Shown here: piece after piece, positions 27,231 through 35,141 of the stretch | Layout: every line of letters starts with the position of its first letter | How positions within the stretch are numbered: position 1 is the first letter of the stretch | Source: Aphanothece hegewaldii CCALA 016 | GTDB lineage: Bacteria; Cyanobacteriota; Cyanobacteriia; Cyanobacteriales; Microcystaceae | Length of the DNA stretch: 64,000 nucleotides | Direction: 5' to 3' | NCBI RefSeq assembly: GCF_003007785.1 | Contig: NZ_PXOH01000007.1 | Coordinates: 1-64,000, forward strand | The notes under the pieces: model-generated | What the model saw: only the letters and a program-made list of their open reading frames with translations | What the model was told of the DNA's origin: nothing | Database searches by the model: none | Position numbers and translations under genes: made by a program

Positions 27231-27385
27231 CGGCAAGCTTATGATTCAAAAATGTACTCACGGCATTGTTATGATTCAACTAGCGAGAACTGTTGCTGAA
27301 ATTCCCGACGACAGAATAATGGTTTGAGTCCTGCGAACGGCAAAGTTATCATTTATTTTATGGCAGACTTATGAGTAAAGTCACA
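27231..27385. repeat. Right transposon end with five TnsB-type sites
   Basis: Five ~19-bp copies lie at 27231-27249, 27261-27279, 27309-27327 (degenerate), 27338-27356 and 27361-27379, all in the same orientation on the plus strand as CGGCAnnnTTATGrTTCAA. The outer two overlap or adjoin the hsdS 3' end. A 41-codon open frame starting GTG at 27119 ends inside the first site and is probably not a gene. Confidence 0.85.
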
Positions 27386-28834
27386 GTTTAAATCTAATTG
27401 TTTGGGTTCAGTTTTTGAAGATTTCTTCTTGGTTCGCTTCGGTTGGTCTTGTTGGGCTTTTTCAGCTTTGATGCGATCGAGTAATACTGATGCTGGTTCG
27501 TCGTTAGGATCTTGGGGAACGAGTTCTCCTCGAAATGCTTTTGCTAATATGGATTGATTTAGGGTTTCTAGTTGGGTTTGGGTTTGTTGGTATTGTTGTT
27601 CGATACTGTCAGCAAGTTTGAATAGTGTTTCGATGCGTCGGACGATTTCTTGTTGTTCTTTTAAACTACAAAAAGAAATTTCAATATCTTTAAAAGCATC
27701 CTGAGAAATATTTCTCATTGAAAGTTGATTGCCAGTAGCTTTACTTTCAATTTCATTTCTACCTAATTTAGATTTTAAATATAAATTTACATATTGTTTA
27801 TTAATTTTATTATTAAAGAACACACGCCATACTTTATCACTAATCATAATCTTATAACTAATACTATCAACAATTACCGATGCGCCTACTAATTCAATGG
27901 TATTAGCTCTAGAGATTAAAAAATCTCCTTGATTTATGAATAAGCTTGGTTCTATCTTTGTTATATCGTCTACAGTTTTAGTTTCTAGTGCATTAAATTT
28001 TCCCCAAGTTACAGCACTTATTTTTACAATACCTACTGTATTATTATTGACTGGTAGTTCTAAACATTTAAAATTTTTACCAGCTTGTATTTTATCAATG
28101 AAATATTTTAATTTTATCCATTTATAATCAGACATTTCTAAATTTCTTTTAGTCGGAAATTTCAACAACTCCTCAGCCGGTTCAATATCAGGATTTTTCT
28201 CTCGCCAATCCCGTGTTAAATCGCCTCTAAATGCCGCAGAAAGCACCGATTGACGAAATTGGTCTAAAAGTGGTTTGATGGCTTCTAGTTGGCTTTTAAT
28301 GCGATCGCTATGTTGTTGTAGTGCGTCGATTTTCGCTACGATTCGCTTTTGTTCGTTGAGAGGTGGTAGGATAAACCACATCTTTTCTAAATGACTTGGT
28401 CCAAAGTTAACTTGTGCGCTTCCTGTAGATGCTGTTTTAGCTTGAGATAAAAAATATTGAGACTTTAAAAATAAATGAATAAAATCACGAGTAGAAATAT
28501 TTTCATAATGAGGACGAAATCGAATAATACTTGTATTAAGCATCAAAGGCAAATTTTCTTTATAAATAAGTGCTGTTTTACCCAAAGTTCCTGAACTTGA
28601 AGCTACTATATCACCTTCATTTAGTAAGAAATGCTGGTATTTAGTGTAAACTTCTTCAAAATCCAAATATTGACACAAATTTAAAATTACTTTTTCATCT
28701 TTAAGAGTTCGGATATTCAAAAAAGGTATACCTGTTTCTTTAAATTGATATTTTCTTAAACCTGGCCCTTCTTGAAAAAAAACTACATCTTTCAGCTTTA
28801 CAATTTCCCACCCATCAGGAATATTCATACTCAT
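27353..28834 (-). CDS. hsdS: Type I restriction-modification specificity subunit
   Basis: A 493-residue DNA-recognition subunit with two target-recognition domains (residues ~5-170 and ~235-400). Each is followed by a conserved coiled-coil spacer: LNEQKRIVAKIDALQQHSD with AAFRGDLTRDWR, and LKEQQEIVRRIETLFKLAD with AKAFRGELVPQDPNDEP. It would pair with HsdM (30416). The last ten codons (CDFTHKSAIK) come from the inserted transposon end; the empty site would encode QLDLNL and stop, so only one native residue and the stop were lost. Its start lies in the first of four tandem repeats. ATGs at 28834 and 28828 are both possible. Confidence 0.9.
   Translation of the reverse strand: MSMNIPDGWEIVKLKDVVFFQEGPGLRKYQFKETGIPFLNIRTLKDEKVILNLCQYLDFEEVYTKYQHFLLNEGDIVASSSGTLGKTALIYKENLPLMLNTSIIRFRPHYENISTRDFIHLFLKSQYFLSQAKTASTGSAQVNFGPSHLEKMWFILPPLNEQKRIVAKIDALQQHSDRIKSQLEAIKPLLDQFRQSVLSAAFRGDLTRDWREKNPDIEPAEELLKFPTKRNLEMSDYKWIKLKYFIDKIQAGKNFKCLELPVNNNTVGIVKISAVTWGKFNALETKTVDDITKIEPSLFINQGDFLISRANTIELVGASVIVDSISYKIMISDKVWRVFFNNKINKQYVNLYLKSKLGRNEIESKATGNQLSMRNISQDAFKDIEISFCSLKEQQEIVRRIETLFKLADSIEQQYQQTQTQLETLNQSILAKAFRGELVPQDPNDEPASVLLDRIKAEKAQQDQPKRTKKKSSKTEPKQLDLNCDFTHKSAIK
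27386..27390. repeat. 5-bp target-site duplication GTTTA (right copy)
   Basis: GTTTA immediately outside AAGTCACA, identical to 18199-18203. On the minus strand it spells the TAAAC that forms part of the Leu-Asn codons near the end of hsdS. Confidence 0.88.
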
Positions 28835-29600
28835 TTTTAATCCTTACATAAAATATTAGTCTATTTTAATAGACTTTCGCTATTAGCCCTGAAATTCATT
28901 TCGGGGCGATTTATTAAGGTATTTTAAGCTTTTTCTGTTAGTTTCTAATACCAAAGGGCGAATTAATTCGCTGTCTCATAGCTAAAGTCGGTTCAAACCG
29001 ACTAATTTTATAATCTCCCAACTTTCAGGAATATTCATACTCATTTTTAATCCTTACATAAAATATTAGTCTATTTTAATAGACTTTCGCTATTAGCCCT
29101 GAAATTCATTTCGGGGCGATTTATTAAGGTATTTTAGGCTTTTTCTGTTAGTTTCTAATACCAAAGGGCGAATTAATTCGCTGTCTCATAGCTAAAGTCG
29201 GTTCAAACCGACTAATTTTATAATCTCCCACCCATCAGGAATATTAAAACTCATTTTTTATCCTTACATAAAATATTTAAAATATTAGTCTATTTTAATA
29301 GACTTTCGCTATTAGCCTTGAAATTTATTTCGGGGCGATTTATTAAGGTATTTTAGGCTTTTTCTGTTAGTTTCTAATACCAAAGGGCGAATTAATCTGT
29401 CTCATAGCTAAAGTCGGTTCAAACCGACTAATTTTATAATCTTCCACCCATCAGGAATCTTAAAACTCATTTTTTATCCTTACATAAAATATTTAAAATA
29501 TTAGTCTATTTTAATAGACTTTCGCTATTAGCCCTGAAATTCATTTCGGGGCGATTTATTAATGTATTTTTTGAGCTTTCGGTTAGTTTATAATACCAAT
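28801..29600. repeat. Four tandem ~210-bp repeats carrying copies of the hsdS start
   Basis: Units begin near 28801, 29011, 29221 and 29437 (periods 210, 210 and 216); the last is shortened at its far end. Each unit holds the hsdS start codon region, an AGTCTATTTTAATAGACT hairpin, a GCCCTGAAAT…TTTCGGGGC hairpin and an AGTCGGTTCAAACCGACT hairpin. In units 2-4 the minus-strand start leads into a ~20-codon frame that ends in TAG, for example 28982-29044 (MSMNIPESWEIIKLVGLNRL). Only unit 1 continues into real hsdS. No spacer-repeat structure typical of CRISPR is present. Confidence 0.85.
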
Positions 29601-29634
29601 ACTAAGGGACTCGTATCTAAAATAACTTAATTTT

Positions 29635-29883
29635 TCACAATTCTCCAAATCCTTTCAAATAATCTTTGTTAGTTGATAAATCTGAGGGTGCATCAACACA
29701 TCCAACTATATCTTCTGCAAGTTCTAAAGCTGATTTTTCTGAGTTATTACTGTTAAATTGATTGAGTTCTTTGTTATATTTTTCTGCTAAATACGCTAAA
29801 AAATAAGCAGCAACCTGTAATTTTTCTGGCGATAATTGGTTTATATATTGTTTGATTTGGTTTTGCATTTCGGTTGTGTTCAT
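29635..29883 (-). CDS. Antitoxin-like small protein
   Basis: An 82-residue protein starting with QNQIKQYINQLSPEKLQVAAYFLAYLAEKY, a pattern of small cyanobacterial antitoxins that often accompany PIN or RelE toxins, followed by a flexible acidic tail ending DYLKGFGEL. No toxin gene is adjacent; the downstream side is the repeat array. Toxin-antitoxin role inferred from resemblance only. Confidence 0.5.
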   Translation of the reverse strand: MNTTEMQNQIKQYINQLSPEKLQVAAYFLAYLAEKYNKELNQFNSNNSEKSALELAEDIVGCVDAPSDLSTNKDYLKGFGEL

Positions 29884-30014
29884 GATGATACTGTGATCAA
29901 AACTAGGCTATAACTTTAAAAGGTATATTTTCTAAAACGACTTGAGGTTTATTTCCTGAACCTAAAATATCAGTTGCATCTATTTTCCATATAAAATCCT
30001 ATTTAATCATTTAT

Positions 30015-30411
30015 TTACCAAACTAAATTTAAATCTAAAATAAACTCTGGTAACACATCTTCACCTGATAAAAACTGAGGATTAATTAATATTTCTTTAT
30101 CTTGTCCTTGCCGATATATCTCAACTACATCTCCCCTGTCCTCTCTCCTGTAGGAGAGGGATGCCGAAGGCGGGGTGAGGTTAATTAACCAACCTAATCT
30201 AACTCCGCTATTCATATATTCTTGCATTTTAGCTTGTGTTTCTTTTAAATTAAATAATAATTTCTCCTGTTGCTGTTCGTTCGATTCGTAAGTCTCCGTT
30301 TATCTGACAAAACTCAAAAAACTGGTCATCTGTCATCTCTATGACGGGTCGTAATTTCACCATCAAGGGTAAAATTTCTGTATCGGTTGCTGCAATTGGT
30401 GTAATTGTCAT
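30015..30411 (-). pseudogene. Uma2 family endonuclease gene with central deletion and repeat insertion
   Basis: The 5' piece (30250-30411) reads MTITPIAATDTEILPLMVKL and runs to a stop after 53 codons. The 3' piece (30015-30227) resumes MQEYMNSGVRLGWLI… to the typical end EFILDLNLVW. The central ~100 codons, containing the catalytic core of this PD-(D/E)XK-fold family, are missing. In the 3' piece, about 14 codons (TPPSASLSYRRED) come from an inserted palindromic repeat around 30136-30180. Clearly non-functional. Confidence 0.8.
30136..30180. repeat. Small palindromic repeat inserted in the Uma2 pseudogene
   Basis: CTCTCCTGTAGGAGAG forms a tight hairpin, followed by a GGGATGCCGAAGGCGGGG segment. 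It is absent from normal Uma2 sequences at this point, where a ~5-residue linker is expected before VEIYRQGQ. Similar short hairpins are common dispersed repeats in cyanobacteria. Confidence 0.6.
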
Positions 30412-30415
30412 TTTT

Positions 30416-31840
30416 TTAATCCTCTTTTTCTAACAATTCTATTAACTCACTCATCTCGTCTAACGCTATCTGTAAACGCATCATCATTTCTGCGGCTATT
30501 TCTTCAGGTTCGGGTAAATTATCCCCACTCTCTTTACTCTCATCCCGTAACCAAGTGATATCTAAATTATCGCCTCGTTTATTAATTTCTTCTCTGGTAA
30601 AACATCTAAAACGCCCATTTTCTCCTAAATCTGTACGAATGCTATTACCATTGGGGTCATCGCCATAACAGCTTTCAAAGTCTTTAAAATGATTATGAGT
30701 TAGGGGAATGCGTTTCCCAAAACTCGGCATATTTGTCCGCAAGTCATAAAACCAAACCGCTTTAGTATTTCCCTTTTCTGTGGTTCCTCTAGAGAAAAAT
30801 AATACATTTGTTTTAACCCCTTGGGCGTAGAAAATCCCTGTAGGAAGTCTTAAAATCGTGTGTAGATTGCATTTATCCATCAAATCAGCGCGTATCTGCT
30901 TTCCTTGTCCATCTTCAAACAAGACATTATCGGGTACAACCACCGCAGCCCGTCCATTGGGTAATAGTCCACGATAGATATGCTGCAAGAAAGCCAACTG
31001 TTTATTAGAAGTGGCAAAAGTAAAATCATCACGACTGGGTTTCCCTCCTCCTTTTTTGGTTCCAAAGGGAGGATTAGTTAAAATGAGATTGGCTTTAGGT
31101 AATCTTTGTCCGTCTCCTGAAAGGGTATCGCCTAAACTGACTTCCCCTTCTATTCCATGTAACATCATATTCATCAGTAATAAACGATGGGCATCTTGTA
31201 CTAATTCCATGCCATAAAATGCCTGATATCGTTGGTACTTTTGTTCTGCTTCCGAGAGTTCAAATAAATCATCGGTTTGCCGTTTGATGTATCTATCGGC
31301 TGCGATTAAAAAACCGCCTGTACCTGCTGCGGGGTCTTGTATTGGTTCCCCTGCTTGCGGTCGCATCAGTGTTATCATACAGTCAATGAGAGGACGCGGC
31401 GTAAAGTATTGACCTGCGCCTGATTTTTTTTCGCTGGCGTTTTTTTCTAATAATCCTTCGTAAAGGTCGCCTAAACCCTCTTCTTTTGCTGAATACCAGT
31501 CCAAGGCATCAATACTATTTACCAGTTTAGCGAGGATGACGGGAGTTTTGAGAGAAGTTTGGGCATTGGCGAAAATTGCTTGTATCTGGGGAGAACTATC
31601 GGAACCAAGTTTCAGTAACAGTTCTCGATAAAATTTTAGTTGGTCTATTCCTTCTCTTGCTTCTAAGTCTACCCATCGATAACCTTCGGGTAACTTTCCA
31701 TCGGTTTTTGTCTCCTGCGCCATTTTCAGGAACAAGAGGTAAGTCAGTTCTGTGACGTATTGTAGATAGGTAATGCCATCATCCCGTAGAACATGGCACA
31801 AATTCCAGAGTTTTTGGACGATATCAGATGTTGCGTTCAT
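30416..31840 (-). CDS. hsdM: Type I restriction-modification DNA methyltransferase subunit
   Basis: A 474-residue N6-adenine methylase. The N-terminal helical domain precedes the S-adenosylmethionine motif DPAAGTGGFL and the catalytic motif NPPFG. The C-terminal tail is acidic and coiled. Two HsdM plus one HsdS make the core methylase. It lies upstream of hsdS on the same strand, separated by the Uma2 pseudogene, the antitoxin-like gene and the repeats. All catalytic motifs are intact, so methylation is probably retained. Confidence 0.92.
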   Translation of the reverse strand: MNATSDIVQKLWNLCHVLRDDGITYLQYVTELTYLLFLKMAQETKTDGKLPEGYRWVDLEAREGIDQLKFYRELLLKLGSDSSPQIQAIFANAQTSLKTPVILAKLVNSIDALDWYSAKEEGLGDLYEGLLEKNASEKKSGAGQYFTPRPLIDCMITLMRPQAGEPIQDPAAGTGGFLIAADRYIKRQTDDLFELSEAEQKYQRYQAFYGMELVQDAHRLLLMNMMLHGIEGEVSLGDTLSGDGQRLPKANLILTNPPFGTKKGGGKPSRDDFTFATSNKQLAFLQHIYRGLLPNGRAAVVVPDNVLFEDGQGKQIRADLMDKCNLHTILRLPTGIFYAQGVKTNVLFFSRGTTEKGNTKAVWFYDLRTNMPSFGKRIPLTHNHFKDFESCYGDDPNGNSIRTDLGENGRFRCFTREEINKRGDNLDITWLRDESKESGDNLPEPEEIAAEMMMRLQIALDEMSELIELLEKED

Positions 31841-31864
31841 AAAGGGAATTGCTAAATGTTTAAC

Positions 31865-31870
31865 TATAAT
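31865..31870 (+). promoter_or_regulatory. -10 box for xisH
   Basis: A perfect TATAAT lies 32 bases before the xisH ATG in the 61-base gap separating it from the divergent hsdM. No convincing -35 box is seen. Confidence 0.4.
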
Positions 31871-31901
31871 AGGAGAAATAGTCGATTAATAGTGTGATTG
31901 A

Positions 31902-32318
31902 ATGCCAGCAAAGGACATTTTTCACGATACTGTAAAGATTGCATTAAACAAAGGGGGATGGATAATTACTAATGACCCTCTAGTTATTCGCTACGGAGGA
32001 AAAGATTTATTTATTGATTTAGGTGCCCAAAGAATTATTGCAGCAGAAAGACAAGGTGTTAAAATTGCAGTTGAAATTAAAAGTTTTATTGGTGCTTCTC
32101 AAATTAACGACTTAGAAAATGCCCTCGGACAGTACATAGTTTACCGTAATATTTTAGAAGAAATAGAAAAAGACAGAATTCTTTACTTGGCTATTTCAAA
32201 TAAAGCATTTAAAGATATTTTTTCTGAACCTATAGGCCATTTAATTTTAAGCAAGAATAAATTAAATTTATTAATTTTTGACCCCCGCAGCCAAGAGGTT
32301 AAACAGTGGATAAGCTAG
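31902..32318 (+). CDS. xisH: XisH-type protein
   Basis: A 138-residue member of the XisH family, named from the factors that control excision of the fdxN element in heterocystous cyanobacteria. The motif DLFIDLGAQRIIAAERQGVKIAVEIKSF supplies Asp and Glu-x-Lys of a PD-(D/E)XK-like fold. It overlaps xisI by 13 bases. No fdxN element or XisF recombinase is present in this window, so the pair probably acts in some other DNA process. Confidence 0.85.
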   Translation: MPAKDIFHDTVKIALNKGGWIITNDPLVIRYGGKDLFIDLGAQRIIAAERQGVKIAVEIKSFIGASQINDLENALGQYIVYRNILEEIEKDRILYLAISNKAFKDIFSEPIGHLILSKNKLNLLIFDPRSQEVKQWIS

Positions 32319-32641
32319 AAGGCTACAAAACAATCATCAAAAGAGTTTTAGGCGATTATGCCAACATATCTTATTCTTATGGTGATTTACATAGAAAGCT
32401 TATTATCAGTGATGAGCAAAATAATTATTTATTGATGACTTTGGGTTGGGAAGATGATACTAGAGTTCATGGCTGTCTAATACATTTAGAAATTATTAAT
32501 GGTAAAATATGGATTCATCGAGATGGCACAGAATACGGTATTGCTAATGATTTAGTAAAAGAAGGAATTACTAAAAACGATATTGTTTTAGGATTTCAAC
32601 CACCTGAAATACGTCCATTTACGGAATTTGCGGTCGGATAA
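32306..32641 (+). CDS. xisI: XisI-type protein
   Basis: A 111-residue XisI family protein starting MDKLEGYKTIIKRVLGDYA and containing VHGCLIHLEIINGKIWIHRDGTE, both diagnostic. It is the invariant partner of XisH, encoded here in an overlapping pair, and the two probably act as a complex. Function outside fdxN excision control is unknown. Confidence 0.88.
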   Translation: MDKLEGYKTIIKRVLGDYANISYSYGDLHRKLIISDEQNNYLLMTLGWEDDTRVHGCLIHLEIINGKIWIHRDGTEYGIANDLVKEGITKNDIVLGFQPPEIRPFTEFAVG

Positions 32642-32649
32642 GTAAGTTC

Positions 32650-33039
32650 TTACATAGACCAAGAGTATAAACCTGTTTCTTTATCCCAAAAAATTTTTAT
32701 TCCTTTTGCCTTAAGCTTTTTCCTATGACTATAGTTGTAAACACCAAAATAAGCGCAATTTAGATACATATCTTCTAAGGCATCTAAATAAGTGTTGTCT
32801 TTCATCTCTTGAGTAGAAACTATTTCAAGGACTTTAAAAGAAAAGTTTTCTTTACCATATTTTATAACATCTCTAACTAAAGCTTTATTTCCTGTATTAC
32901 CATTATTTTTAAAAGCTGAACAATAGTGAGTGTAACGTTTATAAAAATCTTTTGTTTGTCCAATATAAAATTTTTCAGTTATTTTATTATGTACTGCATA
33001 AATTCCACCTATTCTAGATAACTTATCTTTTATATTCAT
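32650..33039 (-). CDS. GIY-YIG nuclease family protein
   Basis: A 129-residue single-domain protein. GGIYAVHNK and FYIGQTKDFYKRYTHY provide the GIY and YIG strands with the following Arg, and a Glu lies in GKENFSFKVLEIV. Such small proteins resemble the catalytic part of homing endonucleases but also occur alone. Its ATG directly abuts the stop of the truncated hsdR (TAA-ATG), so it was probably co-translated with it and may be a late addition to the locus. Confidence 0.8.
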   Translation of the reverse strand: MNIKDKLSRIGGIYAVHNKITEKFYIGQTKDFYKRYTHYCSAFKNNGNTGNKALVRDVIKYGKENFSFKVLEIVSTQEMKDNTYLDALEDMYLNCAYFGVYNYSHRKKLKAKGIKIFWDKETGLYSWSM

Positions 33040-33772
33040 TTAACTGATTTCTCCCCATATTCCCTCGTTAATCTCCTCTAAAATCTTCTCTAACTTTCCG
33101 TCAAATACCTGATTTATCTGCTTAAATCCTCCGTATTCCCGAAACTGTCCCCCGTCAATTGCTTCTTTGTCAACAATGGTTTCTATCTTTAATTGTTTAC
33201 CAATCCTTTCTAACCATTTTCGTTGATTGGGTGTCCAACGACCAGACGCTATAATTTTTTTGATAGCTTTATCGACTCTTTCATTATAGGGAACTAACGC
33301 ATCTCCTAACGCTGCTTGTCGAATAAATCCAATTATATTCGCGGTAATGTCTTCGGATTTTATCTCTCTCCAGGCAACTTGTAAGGATTTCTCCTGATAT
33401 CCCGCTTTATCTAATTCTATAGCTAATTGTTTTAATTGCGATCGCGTTAATTCTTTTGGACGTTGTGTAACTACGATTAAAGCAGGGATTTTATTCATAT
33501 TCTCCTGTAAATACGCTTTAAATCCTTCTAGATAATCTTCTGGTTTTATCCCCTCTCCGTATCCTGTTTCGACTCGTCTAACTTCATCCCGATGGTAGGA
33601 TATTAATACTGGTTGTGTTCCTCCATCTCGTCTATCTAGAATTTGAGCAATCTGTACTTTATCTTTAAACCATTGTGCTAGAGTTTGAGGGTCATTGTGT
33701 CTAAAATAATCGACTATCTGAGGAATGTCCATAAGAGCGATCGCTTCTATCTGTTCTCTGCTATCATGACTA
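33040..33772 (-). pseudogene. hsdR: Type I restriction enzyme subunit R, C-terminal remnant
   Basis: The frame encodes only the HsdR C-terminal region, from SHDSREQIEAIALMDIPQIV through NMNKIPALIVVTQRPKELTR and TPNQRKWLERIGKQLKIE. An ATG at 33732 could start a 230-residue product, but the nuclease and helicase domains are missing. Upstream sequence becomes the right end of a TnpB-type insertion element, and the N-terminal piece lies beyond it at 35142. The system therefore cannot cut DNA. Confidence 0.88.
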
Positions 33773-33783
33773 AGTTGACACTC

Positions 33784-33808
33784 TACCGCCGTGAACGGAC
33801 GGGGATTC
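33784..33808 (-). ncRNA. Probable 3' part of the TnpB guide (omega) RNA scaffold
   Basis: The conserved hairpin immediately after tnpB is the usual 3' end of the omega RNA, whose guide continues past the element boundary at 33774 into hsdR sequence. The 5' extent, which normally lies inside the tnpB 3' end, cannot be set from sequence alone. Confidence 0.5.
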
Positions 33809-35053
33809 TTAAGAGATTTTAATCCTTAAAGGGTTAGCCAAAAACCCGCTAGACACTCGCTCGAAATCGAGTCTGTGCTTACTTTTAACTAAAATATTGG
33901 CACTACCGTTTATATCTGCTGAAACAAGATGCTTTTCTTTTGTTCGATACAATCCCCGTTTAATTCTCTTGCCAGAAAACTTTGGTTTACTGGGGTTGTC
34001 GGCATTGTAAACGGGTATTTTGTCTCGGTCGTAAAAACTAGCCAAAGACGAGTAAGATTCTTCCTGTTCGAGGTATTCAATACTATATCGAGAACACAAA
34101 GCACTCAACTTCTGCTTCAGTTGCCAGAAAGGGATCTGAACAAAATTTTGATTATTAGTCCGGCCAATATTAATTTCCTGTTTGATACCTGGGTTGTACC
34201 CAACTATCAATTTACCTATTTGATATTTCAGACAGTGATTGATTATTGTTCGAGCCGTCTTGTTCAAATAGTCACGGACACAATCATTACGCCATTGATA
34301 GAGACGGGCTTGTTTATTAGTAAAGCTTTTAATTCCTTGCTTATCCTTGGCAGATTGAAGAATCGCATTACGCTTGTTGTACCACTGGTTAATACTTTTA
34401 ATTTTCTTTCCATCAATCAAAAATTGATGCCCGTCAGTGTCAAAACAAGCGGCAATATTGTCAACCCCCAAATCAATAGCCATAGCTTTAGAGGAATCAA
34501 CAGATGTCTCGATTTTTTCATCCTCATAAATGTACTCGATTTCAAACCATGTGCCCTTGTATTTTGGATGTATTCTTACCTCCTTAATGTTTTTGTTGTG
34601 AAGTCTTTCTGGAAGTTGGATTTTAACTTCCCCATATTCTTTTTTAAACTCATAAGACATGGGAATTTTGAACATCCCGTCTTTAAGTTTAATTCTTGGA
34701 ATAATCAGAGGGAAATATCCTTCTTTTGGCAAGTATTTTGGCAATTGTGGTTTTTGCTCACATCGTCCTACACTAATAGCCTTGAGCAATCCCAGAAAAG
34801 ATCGCATACTTCTATCTACTACTTTCATTGTCTGTTGAGCAATATCGGTATTAAGCAACCGATAATTCTCATTCGATTTACAAAGATGGTAGTTAGATTC
34901 GTAGGTCAGCCGCTTTCTTTCTGTAAAGAAATACTGCCTACATTCGTACAATGCCACATTGAAAAGGTTTTTACTCAAACGACACAAAGTAGCAAGAGCA
35001 TTAAACTCTTGCTGGCTAAGTCGTCTAAGTTGATTCTTTTGAGTGGCGTACAT
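33809..35053 (-). CDS. tnpB: TnpB, RNA-guided nuclease of an IS200/IS605 element
   Basis: A 414-residue TnpB of the IS891/IS1136-like branch. RuvC motifs visible are AIDLGVDN (Asp194), EQEESYSSLASF and SADINGSANI. The usual VVENL glutamate motif is replaced by LIVGYNPG, and the Glu in the EES motif probably takes its place, as known for a TnpB group with a rearranged catalytic site. The C-terminal Cys4 zinc finger is absent, as usual for this branch. Probably active as a nuclease, but not able to move without a TnpA in trans. Confidence 0.85.
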   Translation of the reverse strand: MYATQKNQLRRLSQQEFNALATLCRLSKNLFNVALYECRQYFFTERKRLTYESNYHLCKSNENYRLLNTDIAQQTMKVVDRSMRSFLGLLKAISVGRCEQKPQLPKYLPKEGYFPLIIPRIKLKDGMFKIPMSYEFKKEYGEVKIQLPERLHNKNIKEVRIHPKYKGTWFEIEYIYEDEKIETSVDSSKAMAIDLGVDNIAACFDTDGHQFLIDGKKIKSINQWYNKRNAILQSAKDKQGIKSFTNKQARLYQWRNDCVRDYLNKTARTIINHCLKYQIGKLIVGYNPGIKQEINIGRTNNQNFVQIPFWQLKQKLSALCSRYSIEYLEQEESYSSLASFYDRDKIPVYNADNPSKPKFSGKRIKRGLYRTKEKHLVSADINGSANILVKSKHRLDFERVSSGFLANPLRIKIS

Positions 35054-35141
35054 ATTTAAGGTTGTTTCACTACTTCTTCAGTATATAGCGAAACGACACA
35101 AATGTAAAGCCTAGGTGAACCTAGGGGTTTCAAACCCAAAA

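Larger units (their letters stand above)
18204..27385. mobile_element. Complete Tn7-like transposon carrying a type II restriction-modification system
   Basis: A 9,182-bp element bounded by TGTGACTT (18204-18211) and AAGTCACA (27378-27385), with GTTTA duplicated outside both ends. The minus-strand transposition genes are tnsA-tnsB fused, tnsC and tniQ; plus-strand cargo is an unknown protein, an adenine methylase and a restriction enzyme. Arrays of ~19-bp TnsB-like binding sites lie inside each end. No cas genes or CRISPR array are present, so targeting is most simply by the TniQ/TnsD protein recognising the tRNA-Ala gene 26 bp away. Boundaries are read directly from the sequence; the targeting mechanism is inferred. 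Confidence 0.92.

Noticed and set aside
27119..27244. 41-codon GTG-start ORF in the transposon right end
   Set aside because: No ribosome-binding site, ends within a TnsB-site copy; possibly a scrap of a lost cargo gene.
18204..27385. CRISPR-associated transposon (CAST)
   Set aside because: No Cas5-8, Cas12k or repeat-spacer sequence exists in the element; the two gaps between genes contain no direct repeats. Only the Tns/TniQ parts are shared with CASTs.
28801..29600. CRISPR array
   Set aside because: The repeat period is ~210 bp, the units are near-identical over their full length, and there are no unique spacers or cas genes. It is a tandem duplication.
29903..30000. Minus-strand coding scrap (reads KIDATDILGSGNKPQVVLEN)
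   Set aside because: No start codon, stop just upstream, and no recognised family; too short to call.
33929..35059. 376-codon plus-strand ORF
   Set aside because: It is exactly antisense to tnpB, has no recognisable domain, and its product is rich in the residues expected from the reverse strand.
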